A DNA stretch of 64,000 nt from Chondrosia reniformis (lineage: Eukaryota; Porifera; Demospongiae; Chondrillida; Chondrillidae). The stretch spans positions 8,040,401 to 8,104,400 of the forward strand of contig OX359192.1 in the NCBI GenBank assembly GCA_947172415.1, written 5' to 3'. Position 1 is the first letter of the stretch, and each line of letters begins with the position of its first letter. The translations under genes were made by a program, and so were the position numbers. The notes below the pieces were generated by a model. The model was not told the DNA's origin, did not search any database, and saw nothing but the letters and a program-made list of their open reading frames with translations. Below are positions 55,409 to 64,000 of this stretch, in pieces.

Positions 55409-58214
55409 CTAAACCTCTGATGTATCAATTGAAATGATCATTCTCTCTCTTAATTCTTCCTCATTCTCCATTTGAACTAGTGGATTACATTTGTTTGCTA
55501 TTTCTTTGTGATTGTTGGCAAATGCATTTTGTCTGAAAGTGTATCTAATTGTTCTGGCCCCCTTTTTAACTCTTTTGATCAGCTTTTCTAAAGGTCGTTT
55601 TTCAAATTCCTCATCAACTGCTACATTGCGCAATGGAGTCCTCTTCATTAATACCTTTGAAATGAGTGAAAACAGATTCAAAACCTCCTGAATAATAAGA
55701 CTCAAGTATGCCAGGCCCAGGGACAGCCAGAGTACAATAAATATTATGTAAAAGGCAAGCTGAACTGGTGTGTCAATAGAATTATCTCCCAAGAGAACGA
55801 TATCACCAAACCCTACTGTAGAAATGGAGATGTAGCAGAAATAAACCATATCCATGTAACTAAAGCGATTCCGTGATTCTGAATTCTCCACCAAGTAGAA
55901 GACAGCAGCTGGTATCAGTACCACCAGCACAAAGAATAGTCCCAACATCATCACATAGGCCAAAACAAGAAGAGGATAGTGCTTTCGAAACGGCTTCAAG
56001 CAAGTCTTTAAGGCTCGACTAAGAAGCTGTCCCATGGTGGTTAAGAAGATTAAGGTCAAAGGTATCCCAAAGAGAGTGTAAAATACTATGAATATCCTTC
56101 CACCTAACGTCTGAGGATACACGTTACCATAACCTATATGGGGAATCAAAATTGAGAATACATACACACGTACATAATTTATATAAGCAATATTACTATT
56201 TTTTTAATGATACATTAGCTAAATTCACATGTACATCACTATTTTATTTCTATTTAAATCATGAGTGCAATATGGCATATACAAGCGAAAATCCAAGGTC
56301 ATATAGATAATAAAACTGGTGAAACCAAAATGAAACAACGTAATAACAATAACTTTTATTAAGAATGGAGGCAAATTGGTTTCTATATAAATATATAACA
56401 ACAAGAACACACTAAGCCAGAATGCTAGCATATTCTTTGTCAAGGCACCACTATCCCCATTCAGGTTTCTTCTTGTATGTGGTCCTATAGGGAGGGCCTT
56501 CTGGACTGTCTAAATCTTGAGATGAGGACTGTGATACCCTGCGTGCCCATCCACCATATGTCCAGCACTCCACACAGGCTCTGCTAAGGCTACATGATAC
56601 AGAGTTGGCTCAGGGAGACAGTTGTGGCAGGGATCCCAATCTATCAGCCTTAACCATGATTAGAGTGCTGGACATATATATATATATAGTAGATAAGAAG
56701 GCAGCACTATCCTACAAACAAGGGTGTTGTATGATTCATGCATAGCTTCACTGTGTAACATCCCTTTCTTGTTTCTGTGCTTTTTGTGCCATCCCTACAT
56801 CTTCACTATTTTTGTAGAAAATTTTTATTGTTCTCTATATACAATATACATATACCCTATATATAGGCCCTACTGTAGAATCTACATAGTAAAATGCTTA
56901 GATAACTTGACAATGTGTATTTTCAGTATATACGTATAACTCCCACACTCTGTATACACACATAATAATAATATGTGCTTAATGGTCTGAATCAAAATTT
57001 GAAGTCACATTCCTCTGGTATCTATAGGTGTGTAGCATGTATGTATAATGTATCATCCACAGACTAAACAGGAGAGGTACATGGAGTGGTAAACATGAAG
57101 GATACTGCTTCCTATTAACTCATTACCTAGGAGATTAATTCATGGTATTGAAATACTGAATTCCATTGTGTATCAGGAAACATTTTATGATAAACTTTAA
57201 TCAATCGTCTAACTACATCATTTCATCAGATAATATGCTAGCAAGACACATATACTGTATATTGATGAACCTTATGGAATTACATATACTGTATAGTAAT
57301 CCAAGAGTGAGGCAGATTATAGATTACTACGAAGATGGCTTTCATGAAAAATCCATCCCAGTATACCATCTATTTTATATTTCTCATTAAACTCCCTGTA
57401 GCTGTATATAGGGCATAATTAATATGCATAGCATAATAACTACATGTTGCCTCTTCTATAGGACTAAAATATGTCTTCATTTCATTGTGCACTTGTTGTA
57501 TTGTATACATGAAGCCAAAATTGACTATTACTTAAATTGGTTCACCGAAAGTATGTAGGTCTACATAATCCCTTCATTTCATTTCAAAGTATATGGACCC
57601 ATATATAGTTATTATTATTATGAGCAATTCAAACACACAAACAGCTACATATGTATATTCTATCGTAACGTGCCAGACCTACCTATGGTAGTGATAGCCG
57701 CCAGCGAGAAATGTACGGCTTGAGGGAAGTCCCAGCTGGTAACGGGAGGTTCGAACGCGCCCATTGCTGTTGCCTCTGTAATATTTTCAATTAGATCCAT
57801 CGTCAGTTTCTCCGCCGATACATTAGTTTCATTTCGCTGAAAAGCATTGAGAATTGCAATTATTTTTCTACTGATTGCCTCGCTTGCTGCCTCAGCCTCA
57901 TTTAAGCGAATCATTTCCGCTTCTATTTCAAGGGCATGCATGGTTCCCGCTCCGACTAACAAGTAGACCACTACGATCGCAGAAACGATAAACACTCGTA
58001 CCACCAACACGACGGTTCTCTTCCGGGATCGCTTCTTTTTAAGTTTTCTCTGTTCATCTTTGGCTGAGCCCGACTGCTCTTCTACTTTAGCTTCCTCCGC
58101 GAGGCAACGGGACCGTGTAGTGCTAACGCTACCGTTCTCACTCTCCCAATTGTTGTTCTGGACGAAAGGGTCTTCCATTATCTCCTCTCCTCTAGAGGTT
58201 GCATTACTCGCCAT
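55409..58214 (-). CDS. Two-pore-domain potassium (K2P) channel
   Basis: Exon 1 runs from the ATG at 58212-58214 (MASNATSRGEEIMEDPF) to about 57683; exon 2 from about 56139 to the stop at 55409, separated by a 1.5-kb intron that splits the first selectivity filter. Order: ~65-residue hydrophilic N-terminus ending KKKRSRKR; TM1 (VLVVRVFIVSAIVVVYLLVG); extracellular cap with coiled coil and Asn sites (NETNVS, ENITEAT); pore helix 1 and filter TTIG/YGN across the junction; TM2; TM3 (VLAYVMMLGLFFVLVVLIP); pore 2 with filter STVGFGD; TM4; and a ~75-residue basic cytoplasmic tail. The TIGYGN and TVGFGD pair is the standard potassium-selective K2P signature, so it should carry background K+ current. 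Subfamily is not assigned. The start codon is only 41 bp beyond the LTV1 stop. Confidence 0.92.
56555..56676. repeat. Foldback sequence in the K2P intron
   Basis: TATGTCCAGCACTC at about 56558-56571 is matched by the inverted complement GAGTGCTGGACATA at about 56661-56674, with 89 bp between. A (TA)n run follows. No coding capacity; it could be a decayed transposon relic. The rest of the 1.5-kb intron shows nothing recognisable. Confidence 0.6.
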
Positions 58215-58255
58215 TTTGCGGGTTTTAATTACAGTGAATGAAAAAACCGAAATCT

Positions 58256-60594
58256 CTAAACAACAAGGGATGTGTTGGTAGTATTCAAAATTTGTTTAGA
58301 AAGACGAAGTTCTTCTTGCTTGTAAGCAATCTTGTTACACTTTTTAGTTTCTCTCCGAGCCTGAATATCACATGTGACATAAACGTAATCACATCCATTC
58401 ATGTACTGAAATTACACATAACAGATATCAAACATAATATGCTATTGATTTAGAAAATGATCCTATATCAAAAATAACACACATGTGGGTACATGTACAT
58501 GTCTATATCACAGCTAAGGTCTAGACAGTTGCATGCATGTAGTTATGCATGGATGGTTATGCTATGGGCTCTTCATACCTTCCTATCTGCCCTCACAGCC
58601 TGTTTCCTTGCCCTTTTCTCATATCTGCTCTCATCTTTGGAATGTGACTGGTGCAACCTAGTGATGTTCTCAGTTGATGTCACATTCCTCTCATCCCCAG
58701 GAGAGACTTGGAGTGGCTTCCTGGTGCCTTTCTTGGACTGCAGAGGAGTATATATTCATATACATATTGAAACCATATATTGAGTTCTTTTTGAATAACA
58801 TATATACAGAAATTCACTTCTAAAGACAGATATATTGCAAATCAATAACTATCACTATATGGCACATGTATACAGGACAAGCCATTATACACATCAATAG
58901 CAGTAATAAAGTAGGTGATCTGAAGCGGATCTTAAAGCTGTGATGTCTCATCATTTGGCTGTGATGAGCTCATTGTACCATCAGAGACATGAGTGGGTGG
59001 GGTAACAAGAGTCGCATGATGAGACAGTAATATAATAGTTGGGTACATCTTGTGTTGGTGAATTAAGATTAGATGAAAGCCCTGCTCTTATGCCACTCAC
59101 TTCAGAGGAGAACACACTTAATCTTTAATTGGGCATTACCAATACCTTGTATGTCGTGCCTATATGTGTCACACTCACTTTAGAACGTGAGGGCGATTCA
59201 GAGATCTTTGTAGGGTGGTTGTAGAGATTGGAATGTGTTGATAAAATGGATTCACAGTCCCACTGTGGTTTCTCTGCAATCTCAACCTGCTCCAGGCTAG
59301 AAGAGGAGGAAGAACCATCACTGTCCAGTTGCCCATCCATTCCCAGTTCCATGGCTAATTCTGGTGTCCTATTATTGTTTGAAGATGCCAGTAAGGCAAT
59401 TAACCATACAATTTGAGATTGGTAACCCATATGAACATTATTGACTGAAAGACAAAAAATTAAAAATTGCATTTCTAAAAAGATTGCAAAATTATCAGTG
59501 AGTAGTCTATTGACACATATACTGACTTACTGCTTAGTGTCAGTATAGTTTCTTTCAAAGTCTTCAACAGCTGCTCGGAGTAGCCAGTCATCATTTCCAG
59601 GCCTGTTTGCTTCATTTCCTGTTTGAGCATCATCTTCATCCAAAGCACCAACCAACTCATCATCATAGCTCTCCATAAACTACATAATGGGAAGAGAACA
59701 TTATGTAAATTCCTTATCTGTACTTTTTCTGAAAGTGAACACTACACAAATTTCGCAAACCTTTTCAAACTTTCTGTCCAGCATCATTAGACCTTTATAT
59801 TGAATAGGATGGACATGTCAGTATCAGTTCAGACACATCTCAGTATGTAACTAGCTTCGGCTTGAGATGATACAAGTAAGGCTGCGTCTACCAATTAGCA
59901 AACCTATTGGTTATACTGTGCTGATTACTAAAAATTGGAAAATGGTAACTAAGTTGTAAGTATTTTTATAAACTATAAGGCCGGCAAGGAATGTGTTCAT
60001 TTTCCACTATTGGTATATGAGGATAACTATAATTAAACACTTGCTACCTTCATTTCTTGGAACAATTGATGAAGTCATTGAGTATTCTGTAAAACGGGAT
60101 TTTACATCAAAGCCATCAAGAGAAGATGCTTCATCACCATGGGAACCCAATCTTGTATCATCTATGTGATGTATTGCATCATTCTGATCCAACCTTGTGC
60201 AATTTCCTCTACTGTTCCTACACATGGATTAGCACATATCCACCAAAACAAGCTTTAGCATTAGAACAAGTATACTCAAAGAGAACAATCTCTTAAAGTG
60301 AGTGTTCCAAAAACAAGTTACCAAATATGGTGTCTAAACTCACTCTTCAAGTGGGCTAACTACATCACAAGTAGTTTTAGCATTGGCCACAAATATAAAG
60401 TCATCCTCTAAAACATTATCTGGTTCATCAAAGTCAAAATCGTCATCCATTGCAGCTACTATATCAGGGTCAAGGTCCAAACGGGGACCTACACACAACC
60501 ATATAAACTTACATACATATACTATTTCTCTGTACAGAGCCACATGAAACCATTAGGCTCATGTGTGCTTAGCACACAATGCACACTAATAGTA

Positions 60595-60629
<35 letters not shown>

Positions 60630-61860
60630 TAATAATATATACACTAATATATGCGTACATCCATTCATATACTAACAGATATCTATATGCTGACAGTTCT
60701 ACAAAGGTATACTTCATGCAAAGGTTCTACATGTACAGTACTCTACCATATACTGGAGCAGCTTTGTTTAACATTCCAGTCTCCTCTTCTACTGCAGTTG
60801 AGAACACTTCAGAAGGAAGCTTCAAAGCCACTGTCTAAGTGAAGTCAAATTGTAAGTAGACAAGGCTGGATCATATGGCCTGACTATATATGCGATGCTA
60901 GCGAGGTTTTAAGTGACTCATTACCTTATCATGCTGAAGTTGAGGGGACTCTATCAACTTGAATGCTGTCTCCACTTTAGATTTCTCCTTCAAATGCTGC
61001 AAATAGTCATAATTATCATCATAGTAGATACCGTACTTTTGCTGTTCCGCCTTCCTTCTTTCAGTACTAATATGACAATTAAACACTAAATTACTGACAC
61101 ACATATATGCACATTGACAGGACTATGCATTCCAGGATCTGTAAATGGGTAAACAGAATGCAATAAGTGAATTACGTACATTAAACACAGTTAAATTTGA
61201 CCATTTAGATTAAACTGAAATCATCAATTGCATGATAGATCTTATATTACGAGTTTAATATTGAGCATAGCTGATGAAGATCTCTGGGTAGAAACGTCCT
61301 AAACTAGTAAATCCATGTTGTTGATGCTCATGCAATAAGGCTTTATTCTCAAATGATCGCAACAAGCACTCCTTATTCTTTCATCCATATGTACGTACAT
61401 AACCGTATATTACATGCTTGCATGGAGTCTACGTATACCTTTTTAGGGCTAAATCTTCATTTTCCTACAAGGGAGTGAAAGATGGATATTAAAACGACGG
61501 TGAACGCGCCATGGCAAGTAAACAAGCGTTAATGCATGCATAACTCTACCACGTTAACGTTGGCGTGCCTCAATGGTTCTCTGCCGTACGGAGATGGCCA
61601 GGTCGTTTAGAGGCTTCAGTACGTGTTCGCTGGCGTCTTGGTCAGCTATCAGTGGATCCTGCTGGCTTCGATGCACTAACTTGAAGGTGTAGGCGTTCTT
61701 CTTGTCGATAAACTGCTTCTTTTTTCCTTTCCCCTGTGTAGTATGATTACGAAGTACCACTATTCGGACGCATGCATGTCATATCTTTATTGAGCTCACT
61801 ATACCGTAGATATACAGGTTACAGGTTAACGACCATACGCTTACCATTTCTATATGCCAT
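58256..61860 (-). CDS. LTV1: LTV1, 40S ribosome biogenesis factor
   Basis: LTV1 accompanies pre-40S subunits and is removed late in cytoplasmic maturation. The chosen start is the ATG at 61858-61860: a mini-exon (MAYRN) with a GTAAGC donor joins GKGKKKQFIDKKNAYTF and KLVHRSQQDPLIADQD. Conserved segments follow: RRKAEQQKYGIYYDDNYDYL (about 61000-61070), GPRLDLDPDIVAAMDDDFDF and DNVLEDDFIFVANA (60390-60490), KSRFTEYSMTSS (about 60075-60115), QWDCESILSTHSNLYNHP (about 59215-59270), then YEKRARKQAVRADRK. The last exon (ARRETKKCNKIAYKQEELR) ends at 58256-58258. Order and length match LTV1. AATTAAA between its stop and the K2P start may serve as its polyadenylation signal. It heads the six-gene minus-strand array. 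Confidence 0.93.
60594..60640. repeat. (TAA)n microsatellite in an LTV1 intron
   Basis: About twelve TAA/TAG trinucleotides, TAATAGTAATAATAATAA and onward, ending in AT-rich sequence. Simple repeat. Confidence 0.9.
61262..61328 (+). ncRNA. Hammerhead-like motif, copy E, with candidate stem I
   Basis: CTGATGA (61271-61277), then AGATC-TCTG-GGTA as an imperfect stem II, then GAAACGTC (61291-61298). Flanking TGAGCAT (61262-61268) and ATGCTCA (about 61326-61332) are complementary and occupy the stem I positions of a hammerhead. As in copy A there is one extra A after CTGATGA, and stem III is weak. It lies in an LTV1 intron. This copy has the most complete architecture of the set, but activity is unproven. 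Confidence 0.45.
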
Positions 61861-62339
61861 TCATCTTGTCAACCGTCGCCATATTTTAGAACTAATCTAG
61901 TAGATCGATATTCCCAAATTGAGATAATTGTGTGATGGTGTTGATGGTTTGCTTTTTTTTCAGGAAAGCTGTATCTATTTATTTATAGATTTTCATACAG
62001 GTCCTGATAATTATAAAATTAATGTTCATATGTTAAGATAATTGATTGTCATGCAAGTATAAAATCATCAGAGCAGTCTTAAAGGTATTTCTTCTTTGAT
62101 TTCTTTCTCTAAGCTGTTGTACATCTGTGATCCCTGGAATGTGAAGCTATTCACGACTCTGGGGATGTGAAATTTGTTTAGACCCCTAGTATTTGCATAG
62201 TTACTTAAATTACTGTTTAATTGAAACCTTTGGCAGAGGAAATGTGGTGCTTTCTTTGGCTTACACATTTGTGCACCTGAACTAGTTTTGAAGGATTTTT
62301 CTCATACCCATCCCATACTTTTCCTGAGTTGGCTACTTT
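61861..62339. other. Region upstream of LTV1
   Basis: About 480 bp that should contain the LTV1 promoter next to 61860 (GTCGCCATATTTTAG near 61875). The rest is AT-rich, with no gene or repeat that I can support. Confidence 0.5.
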
Positions 62340-62990
62340 CACTAGCTTCACCGAATGAGGTCGAGTAACTTCGACCAACTGTGAAGCACTCCAAATTCAT
62401 ACCCAATGAAGTCGAGAAGCTTAAGCCTCGACTGACATTTAGTCACTCCAAATTCACAACCCTGGTTTGACCCAATGAAGTCGAGAAGGCTCGACTGACA
62501 TTTAGCCACTCCAAATTCACAACCCGGGTTTGATCCAATGAGTCGAGAAGGCTCGACTGACATTTAGTCACTCTAAATTCACAACACAGGTTTGACCCAA
62601 TGAAGTCGAGAAGGCTCGACTGACATTTAGTCACTCCAAATTCACAACCCGGATTTGACTCAATGAAGTCGAGAAGTCTCGACTGACATTTAGTCACTCC
62701 AAATTCACAACCCGGGTTTGACCCAATGAAGTCGAGAAGGCTCGACTGACATTTAGTCACTCCAAATTCACAACCCGGGTTTGACCCAATGAAGTCGAGT
62801 AGCTTCGATCGACCGTGAGTAATTTCAAATTCAAAAGCCTGGTTTGATCCAATGAAGTCGAGAAGCCTCGACTGACATTTAGTCACTCCAAATTCACAAT
62901 CCTATTTTTACCCAATGAAGTTGAGTAGCTTCGATCGACCGTGAGGCACTCCAAAATTGTAATCCGACTTTTACCGGATGCGATCGAAAA
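62340..62990. repeat. 63-bp satellite-like tandem array, about 10 copies
   Basis: The word CAATGAAGTCGAG recurs at 62404, 62473, 62536 (one base lost), 62598, 62661, 62724, 62787, 62850 and 62913, giving a 63-bp period. Each unit holds a short perfect palindrome, GTCGAG-AAGG-CTCGAC, and the phrase TTTAGTCACTCCAAATTCAC. Outer units are diverged (GCTTCGATCGACC instead of the palindrome), central ones near identical. The unit is 21 codons long and free of stops in some frames, so the reading frames across it are probably artefacts. Confidence 0.9.
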
Positions 62991-64000
62991 TGTTTCGATT
63001 CATCACTGGGTCGCTCCAAATTTCCATGTCGAATTTTTACCGGATATAGGTGACCACTAAATTTTAGTCGACAAGCTCATCCGGAGAAAGGCCGAATGAC
63101 TAAAATTTTATGTTGACTACAGAAGGGGAACTCCTTCGTTTTCAGTCATTCGAGAAAATGTCGGATACAAAAATTTGAAAGTGACCCCCAAATTTCCGAT
63201 TTTTTTCGACGTGTTAATAAATGTGTTAATTACTCAATTATCACAACACTTTTAAAGTAATTGAAAATTGAATCTTGTTAGTTATGAAATTGGCTTCATT
63301 TTGAAAGGCAAAAGTAGCTGGAGAAGACTTAGTTGGTCAAAATATATCGAGATGCAGTTGAGACTTTTAGTGTCTTCTTGTCATCCCCTTGCGCGCCACT
63401 GTGTTCTTGCCTACTATAAGGGGGAGCATAGTGAGCGAAATCCTACGAGCCAAATTTACGATTCGAGAAAGTCCGGTGAAGGGCAGTTGGCCTCGTATGA
63501 ATGCTCCTAAGCCTTATGGGGGTAATCCGAGAATTGCCGAATAGTGATACAGAAGTGACTAGTAGTGACCATGTGACCGAAGGAATGCAATTGCAGATTC
63601 CACGCAAATTCCATAGCTCATAGAGTAGGCCTTGGACCAAGCTATAGTTTGAATCCCGAAGCTTGGCAAGTTTGTTTCATGAGCTTTGAGTGACCGAAAG
63701 TTGGGATGAAAGTTCCTTGAGCTTTTTCCAATTGGAAATGACGATCTTACAATTGTACATTGAAGTGAGGACAACTGGAGTGAATTTCCAGATTTTCTGG
63801 TAAGCTCTCCTTGATCGAAGGGGGCTCGGGCACAATCGATGGAAAATCAAAAAGCCTGGGAGCAATAGACGGTTGGAACGATTAGCCTCAGGGCCGAACG
63901 AGGCTATACTTTTGAACATTTCCCATGGCGATTCAGATGCCATAGCCTTCTGTAGCTAGGGCTTGTGGTGAATTTGAAATGATATTCGAGATTTCACGGG
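62991..64000. other. Unassigned right-hand sequence
   Basis: About 1 kb with no supported gene. Diverged fragments of the 63-bp unit (CACTCCAAATT-like words) continue to about 63030. An inverted pair TAAATTTTAGTC (63058-63069) / GACTAAAATTTTA (63097-63109) follows. After ~63330 base composition is less AT-rich, with several short open frames but no recognisable protein motif. It may be repeat or transposon-derived. Confidence 0.5.

Noticed and set aside
62443..62886. 147-residue repetitive open frame (LLDFIGSNPGCEFGV repeats)
   Set aside because: The 63-bp unit is 21 codons long, so an open frame arises automatically. No gene context, and outer units break the pattern.
63268..63943. Several 65-88-residue frames at the right end
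   Set aside because: They overlap on both strands, show no domain or splice signal, and look like chance frames in less AT-rich repeat sequence.

Overview
The window looks like nuclear DNA from an early-branching animal, most likely a demosponge. This is inferred from content and style and was not tested. Every gene that can be named is eukaryotic. Exons are short with GT/AG introns, many under 200 nt. The DNA is AT-rich. Genes are packed tightly, with divergent start codons less than 100 bp apart. The repertoire is animal: GNPTAB, GAS7, a two-pore K+ channel, an MTFR-type protein, a JARID2-like N-terminus, a Death-SEFIR adaptor and the cilium gene CFAP61. There are no CRISPR arrays or prokaryotic operons.

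Layout, left to right. 1-7965: CFAP61 on the minus strand, running off the left edge, with two intronic minisatellites. 8185-9750: an ankyrin protein (-), divergent from a TCF20/RAI1-type ePHD protein (+, 9816-11077). 11574-13835: proteasome lid subunit PSMD12 (-). 14163-17653: an ankyrin/SH3 protein (-) carrying tRNA-Arg(TCG) inside a 175-nt intron. It is divergent from a GAS7-like F-BAR protein (+, 17749-21889). 22308-23727: NEK2-like kinase (-). 23844-25025: ubiquitin-conjugating enzyme UBE2S (-), divergent from an MTFR-like gene (+, 25124-26566). 26817-30494: a JARID2-like gene (+) that keeps three N-terminal JARID2 motifs but ends without ARID or JmjC. 30790-32217: an intronless BBOX1/TMLHE-family dioxygenase (-). 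Then comes an intergenic stretch with a foldback element.

From 33499 to 61860 six genes lie head-to-tail on the minus strand. In transcription order they are LTV1, a K2P channel, a large polytopic membrane protein of unknown function, a STYXL1-like pseudophosphatase, NOL10 and GNPTAB. The gaps are about 41, 298, 247, 320 and 79 bp. A Death-SEFIR signalling adaptor is nested on the opposite strand in one NOL10 intron. The right end (62.3-64 kb) is a 63-bp satellite-like array followed by unassigned sequence.

Functional themes: ribosome biogenesis (LTV1, NOL10), ubiquitin-proteasome and mitosis (PSMD12, UBE2S, NEK2-like), chromatin (ePHD and JARID2-like proteins), lysosomal enzyme targeting (GNPTAB), innate-type signalling (Death-SEFIR) and cilia (CFAP61). 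The most notable non-gene signal is a short hairpin motif resembling a hammerhead-ribozyme core, TGATGAAG / hairpin / GAAACGT. It occurs in introns of four different genes. One copy sits in an insertion flanked by a 13-bp direct repeat.

Exon structures were read by eye from splice consensus and homology. CDS ranges give start codon to stop codon and include introns.
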